Assembly: GCF_024806835.1 (NCBI RefSeq)
Contig: NZ_JANTYU010000002.1
Span: 496,001 to 560,000, forward strand
From: Xanthomonas sp. 3793
GTDB lineage: Bacteria > Pseudomonadota > Gammaproteobacteria > Xanthomonadales > Xanthomonadaceae
Direction: 5' to 3'
DNA: 64,000 nucleotides
In this document: in pieces, positions 53,832 through 63,436 of the stretch
Position numbering within the stretch: the first letter of the stretch is position 1
How the letters are laid out: every line of letters starts with the position of its first letter
The notes under the pieces: generated by a model
The model's input: the letters and a program-made list of their open reading frames with translations, nothing else
The model's database searches: none
What the model was told of the DNA's origin: nothing
Translations under genes and position numbers: made by a program

Positions 53832-54841
53832 GCGTTCTCCTTGCCCACAGCCAGGATGCGCCTTGCCAGCGCATCGAGTTGTTTGAAGCGCGCGGCATTC
53901 TTGCGCCACGTGCGGTTGTCGGTGAGAGGGGTGCCGGACGAATACTCGCCCGGCTCATGGATGGAATTGCGCACCACCGACTTGCCGGTGATCACGACCT
54001 TGTCGCAGATCTCCAGGTGGCCGACCACGCCGACGTGCCCGCCGAGCAGGCAATACCGGCCGATCTTGGCGCTGCCGGCAATGCCGGTGCAGCCGGCGAT
54101 CGCGCTGTGCGCGCCGATCCGGCAGTTGTGGGCGATCTGCACCAGGTTGTCCACGCGCACGTCTTCTTCGAGCACGGTATCTTCCAGCGCGCCGCGGTCG
54201 ATGCAGGTGTTGGCGCCAATCTCGCAGTCGTCGCCGATCACCACACCACCCAGCTGCGGCACCTTGATCCAGTGGCCGGCATCCATCGCCAGGCCGAAGC
54301 CATCGGCGCCGATCACCGCGCCGGGATGAATCCGCACGCGCTTGCCCAGCCGCACGCGGGTGACCAGGGTGACGCGGGCGATCAGCTCGCTGCCGTCGTC
54401 CACCACGCAGTCTTCGCCGATGATGCTGCCGGTGCCAATGATGCAGCCATCGCCCACGCGGCTGCGCGCACCGATGCTGACGAACGGCCCGACATGCGCA
54501 CCGGGCGACACCTGCGCGCTGGGGTCGATTACCGCCAGGGGATGAATACCGGGCTCGCGCACCGGCGCCACGTCGAACAACGCGGCGATCTTGGCGAATG
54601 CGGTGTACGGGTCCTTGGCAACCAGCACGGTGCCGTGCGCCGCCTCAGCGTCATCGGCGCGCACCACGACCACCGCCGCGTGCGTGTCGGCCAGCTGCGG
54701 CCGGTAGCGCGGGTTGGACAGGAAGCTCAGCTGGCCCGCTCCGGCGTGCGCCAGCGTCGCCACCCCGGTGACTTCGGTTGCGCCGTCGCCAACGACGGTC
54801 AGACCAAATTGTTCGGCAATCGCACTGGCGGTCAGGGGCAT
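53828..54841 (-). CDS. lpxD: UDP-3-O-(3-hydroxyacyl)glucosamine N-acyltransferase
   Basis: 337 residues from ATG 54841. The N-terminal uridine-binding domain has TGVATLAHAGAGQLSFLSNPRYRPQL. Hexapeptide repeats follow ([34 protein letters not shown]), with the catalytic His in VDNLVQIAHNCRIGAHSAIAG, and a C-terminal helix. It adds the second hydroxyacyl chain in lipid A synthesis. In E. coli skp precedes lpxD; here the gap to bamA (54842-55235) holds instead a small plus-strand gene. Confidence 0.97.
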   Translation of the reverse strand: MPLTASAIAEQFGLTVVGDGATEVTGVATLAHAGAGQLSFLSNPRYRPQLADTHAAVVVVRADDAEAAHGTVLVAKDPYTAFAKIAALFDVAPVREPGIHPLAVIDPSAQVSPGAHVGPFVSIGARSRVGDGCIIGTGSIIGEDCVVDDGSELIARVTLVTRVRLGKRVRIHPGAVIGADGFGLAMDAGHWIKVPQLGGVVIGDDCEIGANTCIDRGALEDTVLEEDVRVDNLVQIAHNCRIGAHSAIAGCTGIAGSAKIGRYCLLGGHVGVVGHLEICDKVVITGKSVVRNSIHEPGEYSSGTPLTDNRTWRKNAARFKQLDALARRILAVGKENA

Positions 54842-54968
54842 CAGGTGAACCTCGTGTAAACAGTAAGTGGCTGTTTTTACGGAAAAAAAACATCGCCAAG
54901 AATCCGCTAAACAGTCAGGCGTATCTGTTGCCTGGCCGCAACCGAGCGGCTAACCCAGGAAGAAGCAT

Positions 54969-55160
54969 ATGAAAACTCTCCTCTCCATGTTCGCCGGCGT
55001 CGTCCTGCTGGGCGCAGTCAGCAGCGCCTCGGCCGACGATTTCGCGCAGCAGCGCGCCGACGCTCAGAGCTTCTGGGACCAGCAGGTCCAGTGCGTCAAT
55101 CCGTCCGATTGGAGCGGTACGGCCAGCTGCCTGAGCACGCTGTTCCAGAGCTACCTCTGA
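54969..55160 (+). CDS. Small exported protein between lpxD and bamA (63 aa)
   Basis: 63 residues from ATG 54969 with an AGGAAGA ribosome site 5-6 bases away. Signal peptide MKTLLSMFAGVVLLGAVSSASA, then a mature part of about 41 residues, DDFAQQRADAQSFWDQQVQC and NPSDWSGTASCLSTLFQSYL. The two cysteines, about 11 residues apart, could form a disulfide. It lies antisense to nothing and is transcribed opposite the lpx/bam genes. A terminator hairpin follows at 55193. Function unknown; a small envelope or stress peptide is plausible. Confidence 0.72.
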   Translation: MKTLLSMFAGVVLLGAVSSASADDFAQQRADAQSFWDQQVQCVNPSDWSGTASCLSTLFQSYL

Positions 55161-55192
55161 ACCGGTAGCGCTTCAGCTACGACAGACAAACG

Positions 55193-55220
55193 ATGGCGGC
55201 CCGATCAATCGGGCCGCCAT
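55193..55220. terminator. Bidirectional terminator between the small gene and bamA
   Basis: Perfect 12-bp stem ATGGCGGCCCGA with its complement TCGGGCCGCCAT and a TCAA loop, then TGTCTTGTGT on the plus strand and CGTTTGTCTG on the minus strand. It ends both the small exported gene and bamA. Confidence 0.88.
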
Positions 55221-55235
55221 TGTCTTGTGTGCGTC

Positions 55236-57602
55236 TTAGAACTGGCCGCCGAAGGTGAACTGCAGGCGCTCGATCTCGTCGTTGTCTTCCTTCTTCAGCG
55301 GGAACGCGTAGCTGATCGAAATGGGGCCGACCGGAGCGCGCCACAACAGCGCCACACCGGTGGAGGCGCGCAGCTCGTTGGCCTTGAAGTTGTCCACGCC
55401 GCTGTACACGTTGCCGAAGTCGAAGAACGCCGACACGCGCGCCGACGGGCTGTCGAACAGCTTGGGGAAATACATTTCCACCGAACCGACGGTCTTGAAC
55501 GAACCACCCAGCGGCTGGCCGCGGTTGAAGCCGTTGATCGGCTCCGAACGCGGACCCAGGGTGTTGTCTTCGAAGCCGCGCACCGAATTGGTACCGCCGG
55601 CGTAGAAGTTCTCGTAGAACGGCAGGCCGGTGGCGGTGATGGTGCGCGAGGTGCCATCGGGGTTGGTGACTACGCGGGTGCTGTCGTTGCCGTAGCTGTC
55701 GCCGTAACCCAGCTCGAAGCGGGTGTTCAACACCAGCGCCGGGATGATCGGCCAGTAGTTGGAGATCTGGTAGTTGAGCTTGTAGTACTCGACTGTCGAG
55801 CCGGGCAGGGTGGTTTCCAGGCCGACGCGCTGGTACATGCCGCGGGTGGGCATGAAGAAGTCGTTGCGGGTATCGCGCGCCCAACCCAGCTCGCTGCGCC
55901 AGGCATGGAAGGTGCGCGTGCCGATCGCATCGATGTAGTCGACGATCGCCTGCGGCGTGGTGCCCGGGAAGGTGGTGATCTGATTGCTGTCGATGCCCAC
56001 CATGGCCGAGACAGTGTCGTTCTCGGTGATCGGCACGCCGAACACTACCTGCGCCGAGCCGTTCTTGCTGTTGAACTGCGCGGTGTTGAAGTCCGAGTAA
56101 TCCAGCGAACGCCACGACAGGTTGTAGCCCAGCGACACGCCGTCGTCGGTAAAGAACGGGTTGGTGTAGGAGAACGCGTAACGCTGCTGGAAGGTGCTGC
56201 GCGAGGCTTCCACCGCCACGCGGTTACCGCCGCCCAGGAAGTTGTTCTGCGACAACTGCACCGAGGTGGTCACACCGAAGCTTTGCGAATACCCCAGGCC
56301 GAACACGAAACTGCCGGAGGTGGTTTCCTTGACGTCGTAGATCACGTCGACCTGGTCGTTGCTGCCAGGCACCGCCGGGGTCTCCACGTTCACCGACTCG
56401 AAATAGCCCAGGCGCTGCAGACGAATCTTGGAACGGTCGATCGCCGCCTGCGAGTACCAGGTGTTCTCGAACTGGCGCATTTCGCGGCGCAAGACCTCGT
56501 CGGAGGTGCGGCTGTTGCCCTTGTAGAGGATGCGGCGCACGGTCACGCGCGGGCCCGGCACCACCTGCAGGTTCACCGCAACGGTGCGGTCCTCGCGGTT
56601 GGGGGTTGGAATCGGGTTGACCTTGGCGAATGCGTAACCGACGTTGCTCAGCGTGTTGGTGATCGCATCGGAGGTGTATTCCAGCAGCGCGCGCGAGAAG
56701 ATGTCGCCGGCCTTGGGGATGACCAGGCGCTCGATGTCGGCCTGTGGCAGCACGGTGTCGCCGGTGACCTTGATCTCGGAAATCTTGTACTGCTCGCCCT
56801 CGGTGACGCCAGCGCTGACGAACATGTCGCGCTTGTCGGGGCTGATCGAGACCTGGGTGGAGTCGATGCTGAAATCGACATAGCCACGGTCCAGGTACCA
56901 GGAATTGAGCTTCTCCAGGTCGCCGGACATCTTTTCCTTGGAGTACTGGTCGTCGCGGCGATACCACGAGGCCCAGTTGTGCTCCTTGGATTCCCAGTTC
57001 TCCAGGATGTCCTCGTTGGCGAACTTCTCGGTGCCGATCAGGTTGACGTGGCGGATCTTGGCCGCCTTGCCTTCCTTGATCGCAATCGCCACGTCCACGC
57101 GGTTGCGGTCCAGCGGGCTCACCGTCGGGGTGATCTCGACGTTGTACTTGCCGCGGTTGTTGTACTGGCGGGTCAGTTCCTGGGTCACGCGGTCCAGGCT
57201 CAGCCGGTCGAAGGTGCCGCCCTCGGTCAGGCCGATGTCGCCCAGGCCCTTGAGCAGTTCCTCGGACTTGATGTCCTTGTTGCCGGTCACGGTGAGCTTG
57301 TTGATCGCCGGGCGTTCCTTGACCGTGATCACCAGGATGTTGCCCTGGCGGTCCAGCTGTACGTCCTCGAAGAAGCCGGTGCGGTACAGCGCCCGGATCG
57401 AGTCGGCCACCTTGGTGTCGTCCACGGTGTCGCCGCGGTTCACCGGCAGGTACGTGAACACGGTGCCGGAAGCGATGCGCTGCAGGCCGTCGACGCGGAT
57501 GTCGCTGGCAACGAACGGCTCTGCGGCCAGGGCAACGGCTGGCAGGCTGAGGCCGGCGGCAAGAGCGAGGGCAAGCAGGCGGCGAGTGGGAAGACGCGTC
57601 AT
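55236..57602 (-). CDS. bamA: Outer membrane assembly factor BamA
   Basis: 788 residues from ATG 57602. Signal peptide MTRLPTRRLLALALAAGLSLPAVALA, five POTRA domains to about residue 420 (FVASDIRVDGLQRIASGTVFTYLPV; RPAINKLTVTGNKDIKSEELLKGL; and so on), and the beta barrel from there with VRGFEDNTLGPRSEP (the conserved VRGF/Y motif in loop 6) and the terminal FTFGGQF. It inserts beta-barrel proteins into the outer membrane. In-frame codons before 57602 reach to 57689 with another Met, but they would bury the signal peptide. Confidence 0.97.
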   Translation of the reverse strand: MTRLPTRRLLALALAAGLSLPAVALAAEPFVASDIRVDGLQRIASGTVFTYLPVNRGDTVDDTKVADSIRALYRTGFFEDVQLDRQGNILVITVKERPAINKLTVTGNKDIKSEELLKGLGDIGLTEGGTFDRLSLDRVTQELTRQYNNRGKYNVEITPTVSPLDRNRVDVAIAIKEGKAAKIRHVNLIGTEKFANEDILENWESKEHNWASWYRRDDQYSKEKMSGDLEKLNSWYLDRGYVDFSIDSTQVSISPDKRDMFVSAGVTEGEQYKISEIKVTGDTVLPQADIERLVIPKAGDIFSRALLEYTSDAITNTLSNVGYAFAKVNPIPTPNREDRTVAVNLQVVPGPRVTVRRILYKGNSRTSDEVLRREMRQFENTWYSQAAIDRSKIRLQRLGYFESVNVETPAVPGSNDQVDVIYDVKETTSGSFVFGLGYSQSFGVTTSVQLSQNNFLGGGNRVAVEASRSTFQQRYAFSYTNPFFTDDGVSLGYNLSWRSLDYSDFNTAQFNSKNGSAQVVFGVPITENDTVSAMVGIDSNQITTFPGTTPQAIVDYIDAIGTRTFHAWRSELGWARDTRNDFFMPTRGMYQRVGLETTLPGSTVEYYKLNYQISNYWPIIPALVLNTRFELGYGDSYGNDSTRVVTNPDGTSRTITATGLPFYENFYAGGTNSVRGFEDNTLGPRSEPINGFNRGQPLGGSFKTVGSVEMYFPKLFDSPSARVSAFFDFGNVYSGVDNFKANELRASTGVALLWRAPVGPISISYAFPLKKEDNDEIERLQFTFGGQF

Positions 57603-57685
57603 GTCACATCCGGTTGGAGTCGATTTCGGGTGTTGCTGGGTGCCGGCGTATGACGACGACAACAGGCGGAAAGAGTGGAGCAGTT

Positions 57686-59032
57686 TCATCGTGGAACCAG
57701 GCCGAGGATGTCGTTGTAGAACGCCAGTCCCATCAACCCGGCCAGGACCGCCAGGCCGACATATTGCCCGGCAATCATGGCCCGTTCGCTGATCGGGCTG
57801 CCCTTGACCAACTCGATAAGGTAATACAGCAGATGCCCACCGTCCAAGATCGGGATCGGCATCAGGTTGATGATCGCCAGGCTGAGCGACAGCAACCCCA
57901 GGAAATACAGGAACCAGTCGAGCCCGCGTTCGGCCGAGGCATTGGCGGCGCGCGCAATCGTGACCGGGCCGGAAATGTTCTTGACCGAGGCCTGGCCGGT
58001 CAGCATGCGCTTCATCATGCCCAGCGAATCGGCGGTCATCTTGCCGGTTTCGCGGATGGCCGCGGGCACCGCCGCGAAGATGCCGTACTGCTGTCGGCTG
58101 TCGTATTGCGGCGCCGGTGCGGCGGCGGGGCGGACACCGATCATCCACTGGCCCTGCGGCGATTTGCGCGGTGCGATTTCCAGCGCCAGGCGGTCTTCGC
58201 CGCGTGCCACTTCGATCATGCCCGGCCCGCCGTGTGCGCCGAGAGCCTGCACTTGCGGAATGATGTCGTCGGCCGAGCGGATCGGCTGGCCATCGATGGC
58301 CACGATGCGATCGCCCGGCTTGAGCAGGCCGTCGGCCACCGAACCGGGCACCACCTCGGCGATCACCGGCGGCTGCAACATGAACTGCCAGCCGATGCCG
58401 GCCAGCGATGCCACGCGGCGCTCGTCGAAACCGACCGGCAGCTGCGAAAGACGCAAGGTGTGTTCGCTGTGGCCTCCACTTTCGGCGGCGGTGAGTACCC
58501 GGATGTCGCGCTTGTCCATGGCCGCGGTGGTGAGCTGCATGCTGGCATCGCTCCAGCTGCTCACGCTGCGTCCGTCGATGCGCACGATGCGCTCGCCCGG
58601 TGTCAGCCCGGCTTCGGCGGCCAGGCCATCGGCGCGGCCGACGGTGGCCGAGTAATCCTGCTTGCCGACCACGAACATCGCCCACAGCATCGCCATGCAC
58701 AGCAACAGGTTGGCGATCGGGCCTGCCGCGACGATGGCGATACGTTGCCACACCGTCTTGCGATTGAACGCCTGGTCCTGTTCGGCCGGATGCACGTCGC
58801 CTTCGCGCTCGTCGAGCATCTTGACGTAACCGCCCAGCGGGATCGCGGCCACCACGAACTCGGTGCCATGGCGGTCGCGCCGCATCCACAACGGCTTGCC
58901 GAAGCCCACCGAAAAACGCAGCACCTTGACGCCGCAGCGGCGCGCGACCCAGAAGTGTCCGAATTCGTGGAACGTCACCAACAGACCCAGGCTGACGATC
59001 ATCCACCAGACCGAACCGATGAAATCACCCAT
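57686..59032 (-). CDS. rseP: Site-2 protease RseP
   Basis: 448 residues from ATG 59032. HEFGH zinc motif in LLVTFHEFGHFWVARRCGVKVLRFSVGFG, membrane helix with AGPIANLLLCMAMLWAMFVVG, two PDZ-like domains (DGRSVSSWSD; AEVVPGSVADGLLKPGDRIVAIDGQPI) and the LDG motif in INLMPIPILDGGHLLYYLIE. It cleaves anti-sigma factors in the inner membrane. The RskA-type anti-sigma at 17707 is a possible client (inference). The bamA start is 83 bp downstream. Confidence 0.97.
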   Translation of the reverse strand: MGDFIGSVWWMIVSLGLLVTFHEFGHFWVARRCGVKVLRFSVGFGKPLWMRRDRHGTEFVVAAIPLGGYVKMLDEREGDVHPAEQDQAFNRKTVWQRIAIVAAGPIANLLLCMAMLWAMFVVGKQDYSATVGRADGLAAEAGLTPGERIVRIDGRSVSSWSDASMQLTTAAMDKRDIRVLTAAESGGHSEHTLRLSQLPVGFDERRVASLAGIGWQFMLQPPVIAEVVPGSVADGLLKPGDRIVAIDGQPIRSADDIIPQVQALGAHGGPGMIEVARGEDRLALEIAPRKSPQGQWMIGVRPAAAPAPQYDSRQQYGIFAAVPAAIRETGKMTADSLGMMKRMLTGQASVKNISGPVTIARAANASAERGLDWFLYFLGLLSLSLAIINLMPIPILDGGHLLYYLIELVKGSPISERAMIAGQYVGLAVLAGLMGLAFYNDILGLVPR

Positions 59033-59058
59033 GGATGCAACTCGGCTGCGTGGATCGA

Positions 59059-60249
59059 TCAGGCATGAAGGGCGTGGTTGGCGAGGGCGCGTTCGGTGGT
59101 TTGCCGGGCTTGCGCATCGGCAAAAAGCAGGGTGTCGAGGGAGTCGGCATTGTGCCGTGGGAGCGTTGTCAGCGTGTGTTCGACCAACGCAGGGATCGCT
59201 AGGAAACCTATTTGGCCCTGAAGAAACGCTGAAACAGCCACTTCGTTGGCCGCGTTCAGGATCGCCGGCGCGGTCCCGCCGGCGCGCAAGGCCTCCCAGG
59301 CCAGGCGCAGGCAGGGGAATGCGGCGGTATCGGGCGCCTCGAAATCCAGCCGGCCCTGCTGCAGCAGATCCAGGCCCGCCACGCCCGAGTCGACCCGTTC
59401 CGGCCAGGCCAGGCCCACCGCCAGGGTGGTGCGCATGTCCGGCAGGCCGAGCTGGGCCAGGGTGGAGCCGTCGACGAATTCCACCAGCGAATGCACCAGG
59501 CTTTGCGGATGCACCAGCACGTCGATCTGCTCGCCGGGCAGGCCGAACAGATGGTGCGCCTCGATGACTTCCAGGCCCTTGTTCATCAAGGTGGCCGAGT
59601 CCACCGAGATCTTCGGGCCCATCGACCACTTCGGGTGCGCAACCGCCTGCGCCGGCGTCACTGCCGACAGCGCGTTGCGATCCCAGCCACGGAACGGGCC
59701 GCCGGACGCGGTCAGGATCACCCGACGTACGCCGCGGCTCGCATCGCAGGAGCGCAGGCACTGGAAGATCGCGCTGTGTTCGCTGTCGATCGGAATGATC
59801 TGCGCGCCCGCCGCAGCCGCGGTGCGGGTCAGCAGCTCGCCGGCCAGGACCAAGGATTCCTTGTTGGCCAGCAGCAGGCGCTTGCCGGCGCGGGCGGCGG
59901 CAAGCGTGGAGGGCAAGCCAGCCGCTCCCACAATCGCGGCCACCACGGTGTCGCAGGCATCGCTGCCGGCCAGCGCGTCCAGCGCCGCCGTCCCGGCATG
60001 CGCCTGGGTGGCCAGACCGGCCGCATGCAGCCCGTCACGCAAAGCCGGGTACAGGGTCGGGTCGGCAATCACTGCATGCGCGGGGCGATGCGTGGCGCAC
60101 AGCGCCAGCAGCGCATCCACCTGGCTGCCCGCAGACAGCACGCTGGCGCGCAGCCGCTGCGGATGGCGGGCGATCACGTCCAATGCCGACGTGCCGATCG
60201 AGCCGGTCGCGCCGAATACGGCGACCTGGCGGGGAGAAGAGCCAGCCAT
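59059..60249 (-). CDS. dxr: 1-deoxy-D-xylulose-5-phosphate reductoisomerase
   Basis: 396 residues from ATG 60249. NADPH-binding [34 protein letters not shown], the active-site loop [39 protein letters not shown] and [15 protein letters not shown]. It makes 2-C-methylerythritol 4-phosphate for isoprenoids, including the undecaprenyl chain made by UppS. It lies 2 bp after the cdsA stop. Confidence 0.97.
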   Translation of the reverse strand: MAGSSPRQVAVFGATGSIGTSALDVIARHPQRLRASVLSAGSQVDALLALCATHRPAHAVIADPTLYPALRDGLHAAGLATQAHAGTAALDALAGSDACDTVVAAIVGAAGLPSTLAAARAGKRLLLANKESLVLAGELLTRTAAAAGAQIIPIDSEHSAIFQCLRSCDASRGVRRVILTASGGPFRGWDRNALSAVTPAQAVAHPKWSMGPKISVDSATLMNKGLEVIEAHHLFGLPGEQIDVLVHPQSLVHSLVEFVDGSTLAQLGLPDMRTTLAVGLAWPERVDSGVAGLDLLQQGRLDFEAPDTAAFPCLRLAWEALRAGGTAPAILNAANEVAVSAFLQGQIGFLAIPALVEHTLTTLPRHNADSLDTLLFADAQARQTTERALANHALHA

Positions 60250-60251
60250 GC

Positions 60252-61079
60252 TTAGAATCCGAGAATTTCCTTGCCGAGTGCGAACACCGGCAGGGCGGCG
60301 AGTACGCCATCGATGCGATCCAGCACGCCGCCGTGTCCGGGAATGACCGTGCCCGAGTCCTTGGCGCCGGCATGGCGCTTGAGCAGGCTCTCGAACAGGT
60401 CGCCCAGCACCGACGCCAGCACCGCCACCGCCGCGACCAGGACCAGCTGCGGCACATGCGCCAGGGTCAGTCCGGCCAGCCAGCCGAAGGCGCAGGCCAC
60501 CGCGATACCGGCGACCATCCCGCCGAGCAGGCCTTCGATGGTCTTGTTCGGGCTGATGCGCGGCGCCAGCTTGTGCTTGCCGAACGCGCGCCCGGCGAAA
60601 TACGCCCCCGAGTCGGCCGCCCAGACCATGGTCAGCGCGGTCAGCAGCCACAGGTTGCCCCTGTCCGGGTTGGCGTGCAGCAGCACCAGCGCGGCCCAGG
60701 CCGGAAGCACTGCCAGCGTACCGGCAGCGAGCTTGAGCGCGCGCGCCTGGCCGTTGCCATGATCGGCGCCAAAGGTGAAAAAGCGCAGCCACAGCAGCGC
60801 CAGCAGCCACCAGACCACGCCCACCAGGGCGGCGATCTGGAACAGCACCATGGAGCCGGCCGACGCCCACACCATCAGCACCATCAGCAGCAGATTGAGC
60901 ATCAGCAGCACGGTGCGCGGCAGGCTGTCGTCGATGCCGGAGAGCTTGAGCCACTCCCACAGACCGGTCAGGAACAGGATCGCCGCCAGCGCCGCCAGCC
61001 ATTGCGTGGGCAGCAGCACGATCGCGCAGATGGCGAGCGGCGCCATGATCAGCGCGGCAATCACGCGGGTCTTGGTCAT
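60252..61079 (-). CDS. cdsA: Phosphatidate cytidylyltransferase
   Basis: 275 residues from ATG 61079 with about eight membrane helices. The CTP-transferase signature is intact near the C-terminus: [25 protein letters not shown]. It converts phosphatidate to CDP-diacylglycerol, the common phospholipid precursor, upstream of the lipids handled by MprF and the acyl-modifying enzymes. It overlaps uppS by 4 bp. Confidence 0.96.
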   Translation of the reverse strand: MTKTRVIAALIMAPLAICAIVLLPTQWLAALAAILFLTGLWEWLKLSGIDDSLPRTVLLMLNLLLMVLMVWASAGSMVLFQIAALVGVVWWLLALLWLRFFTFGADHGNGQARALKLAAGTLAVLPAWAALVLLHANPDRGNLWLLTALTMVWAADSGAYFAGRAFGKHKLAPRISPNKTIEGLLGGMVAGIAVACAFGWLAGLTLAHVPQLVLVAAVAVLASVLGDLFESLLKRHAGAKDSGTVIPGHGGVLDRIDGVLAALPVFALGKEILGF

Positions 61080-61852
61080 GCGGAGGAGCTCTCCGTCGCC
61101 TTGTCGGCGATCTGGGCACTGGTCAGGCCGAAGCGGCGTTCGCGCCCGGCATAGTCGTCCAGCGCCTGCTGCAGCACGCCGGCATCGAACTCCGGCCACA
61201 GGGTTTCGGTGAACCACAGCTCGGTATAGGCCAGCTGCCACAACAGGAAATTGCTGATACGGGTATCGCCACCGGTACGGATGAACAGGTCCGGCGCCGG
61301 CAGGTCCGACAGGGCGACCCGGCTGGACAGCAGTGCCTCGTCGATCTGGTGCGGTTGCAGGCGTCCGGCCGCCACCTCTTCTGCCAGCGCACGCGCGGCC
61401 AGCGCGATGTCCTGGCGGCCGCCGTAACTGGCCGCGATGCTGAGCACTAGGCGTGCGTTGCCGGCGGTAACGCGCTCGGCAGCGGCCATGCGTTCGCGCA
61501 GCGGTGCGGCGAAGCGGCTGCGCTCGCCGATGAAGCGCACTTGCACGCCTCGCCGCTGCAGTTCTTCGACCTCGCGGTCCAGCGCATGCAGGAACAGTTT
61601 CATCAGCGCATCGACTTCCTCCTGCGGGCGGCCCCAGTTTTCACTGGAAAACGCGAACAGGGTGAGTGCCGAGACGCCTTTTTCCAGGCAGAAATCGATG
61701 GTGCGATTGACCGCACGCGCACCGGCGCGATGGCCGATCATGCGCGGACGTCGCCGACGCTGCGCCCAACGCCCGTTGCCATCCATGATGATGGCAATGT
61801 GGCGCGGTATCGCGTCGGTAGAAGGGGCTGGATGCATGGCAGGAGATGCCAC
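61076..61852 (-). CDS. uppS: Undecaprenyl diphosphate synthase
   Basis: 258 residues if started at the GTG 61850-61852; the alternative ATG at 61837 gives [13 protein letters not shown]. Signatures: [69 protein letters not shown] and [35 protein letters not shown]. It makes the C55 carrier lipid for peptidoglycan and O-antigen. Neither start has a strong ribosome site, and the frr stop is only 2 bp before the GTG. Confidence 0.93.
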   Translation of the reverse strand: MASPAMHPAPSTDAIPRHIAIIMDGNGRWAQRRRRPRMIGHRAGARAVNRTIDFCLEKGVSALTLFAFSSENWGRPQEEVDALMKLFLHALDREVEELQRRGVQVRFIGERSRFAAPLRERMAAAERVTAGNARLVLSIAASYGGRQDIALAARALAEEVAAGRLQPHQIDEALLSSRVALSDLPAPDLFIRTGGDTRISNFLLWQLAYTELWFTETLWPEFDAGVLQQALDDYAGRERRFGLTSAQIADKATESSSA

Positions 61853-61854
61853 GA

Positions 61855-62412
61855 TCAGACCGTCATCAATTCCTGTTCCTTGCCCTTGACGACCTCATCC
61901 ACATCCTTGATGGCCTTGTCGGTCAACTTCTGGATGTCGTCTTCGGCGCTGCGGGCTTCGTCTTCGGTGACCTTCTTGTCCTTCAGCAGATCCTTGACCT
62001 GCTGATTGGCATCGCGGCGGATGTTGCGGATGGCCACCTTGCTGTCTTCGCCTTCGCCATGCACGGACTTGCTGAGCTCCTTGCGGCGCTCCTCGGTCAG
62101 CGGCGGCAGGTTCAGACGGATCACCGTGCCCACCACGGTCGGGGTCAGGCCCAGATCCGAGGCATACAGGGCTTTTTCCACATCCTTGATCATGCCCTTG
62201 TCGAACAGGCTGATCACCAGCGAGCGGCCTTCGGAGACGCTGATGCTGGCAACCTGGTTGAGGGGGGTGTCGGTGCCGTAGGCCTTGACCTTGATGCCGT
62301 CCAGCAGCGCCGGCGAAGCGCGGCCGGTACGCACGGTGGTCAGGGAATGGCGCAGAGCATCGATGCTCTTGGTCATGCGCGTGAGCGCGTCTTGTTTGAT
62401 CTGGTTGAGCAT
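61855..62412 (-). CDS. frr: Ribosome recycling factor
   Basis: 185 residues, the standard length. MLNQIKQDALTRMTKSIDALRHSLTTVRTGRASPALLDGIKV and the C-terminal helices (RRKELSKSVHGEGEDSKVAIRNIRRDANQQVKDLLKDKK, DIQKLTDKAIKDVDEVVKGKEQELM) are typical. It splits post-termination ribosomes with EF-G. It follows pyrH with a 195-bp gap that holds heptamer repeats. Confidence 0.97.
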   Translation of the reverse strand: MLNQIKQDALTRMTKSIDALRHSLTTVRTGRASPALLDGIKVKAYGTDTPLNQVASISVSEGRSLVISLFDKGMIKDVEKALYASDLGLTPTVVGTVIRLNLPPLTEERRKELSKSVHGEGEDSKVAIRNIRRDANQQVKDLLKDKKVTEDEARSAEDDIQKLTDKAIKDVDEVVKGKEQELMTV

Positions 62413-62438
62413 CGCCGGAATCCGTGTGGAGCTGAATC

Positions 62439-62603
62439 CGGGGATTATAGCCGGGACTGGGGTTTCACGACTCGCCGGCCTGCATGGGCCGGCGCAGCCG
62501 GTTCACTTGCCGGCACTTCACGCCCGGCGCCGCCATCGTGAGCTATCAGCGCAGCCCGGGCGCCGCGCCTTTGCGACTCCCCAATCCCGATTCCCGAATC
62601 CCT
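62439..62603. repeat. Degenerate heptamer element between pyrH and frr
   Basis: A weak G-rich arm (about 62439-62464, GGGACTGGGGTTT) and a clear C-rich arm (62578-62603, CCCAATCCCGATTCCCGAAT) flank about 110 bp. The inner junction GCCTTTGCGACTCCCCAATC matches the right junction of other elements. The left arm is poor, so the pairing here is less sure. Confidence 0.6.
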
Positions 62604-62607
62604 AAAC

Positions 62608-63330
62608 TCAGCTCCGGCCCTGCACCAGGGTGCCGATCTGCTCGCCACGCAGGATGCGCAGCAGCACGCCGGGCTCGCTCATGCCGAAGATGCGCAGCGG
62701 CAGGTCGCTGTCGCGCGCCAGTGCAAAAGCGGCGGTGTCCATCACTTCCAGGCCCTGCATGATGACTTCGTCGTAGGTCAGGCTGTCGTAGCGCACCGCG
62801 TCGGTGTGCTTCTTCGGGTCCTTGTCGTACACGCCGTCGACCTTGGTTGCCTTGAGCAACAGATCGGCACCGATTTCGATCGCGCGCAGCGCCGCGCCCG
62901 AGTCGGTGGTGAAGAACGGGTTGCCGGTACCGGCGGCGAAGATCGCGATGCGGCCCTTTTCCAGGTGGCGCATGGCGCGGCGACGGATGAAATCCTCGCA
63001 GACGTCGTTGATCTTGATCGCGCTCATCACGCGCACCTTGGCGCCGAGCTTTTCCAGGGCGTCCTGCATGGCCAGCGCATTGATCACGGTGGCCAGCATG
63101 CCCATGTGGTCGCCGGTGACGCGGTCCATGCCGCTGGCAGCCAGGCCGGCGCCGCGGAAGATGTTGCCGCCGCCGATCACCAGCGCGACCTGCGCGCCGG
63201 CCTGCTGGGCTTCGATCACTTCATGGGCAAGGCGGTTGATGACCTTGGGGTCGATGCCGTAATCCCCGTCCCCCATCAGCGCCTCCCCGGAAAGTTTGAG
63301 AAGAATGCGGCGATAGGAAAGTTCGGACAT
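62608..63330 (-). CDS. pyrH: Uridylate kinase
   Basis: 240 residues from ATG 63330 ([21 protein letters not shown]). [78 protein letters not shown] and [22 protein letters not shown] are all present. It phosphorylates UMP to UDP as a hexamer regulated by UTP and GTP. It precedes frr in the usual order; rpsB and tsf are not in the window. Confidence 0.97.
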   Translation of the reverse strand: MSELSYRRILLKLSGEALMGDGDYGIDPKVINRLAHEVIEAQQAGAQVALVIGGGNIFRGAGLAASGMDRVTGDHMGMLATVINALAMQDALEKLGAKVRVMSAIKINDVCEDFIRRRAMRHLEKGRIAIFAAGTGNPFFTTDSGAALRAIEIGADLLLKATKVDGVYDKDPKKHTDAVRYDSLTYDEVIMQGLEVMDTAAFALARDSDLPLRIFGMSEPGVLLRILRGEQIGTLVQGRS

Positions 63331-63436
63331 GGGGGAGACCTCGGGGGTGGGGGACGGCAAACGCCGGCAATTCTAGCGGAAGCCTGCCACCGGGCGTGGT
63401 AAAAATTCCTTTGTCGGCATCCAAGTGACGGCGTGC

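Noticed and set aside
55227..57653. A long plus-strand frame opposite bamA
   Set aside because: Antisense shadow of a strongly recognised gene; composition is typical of reversed codons and no motif is present.
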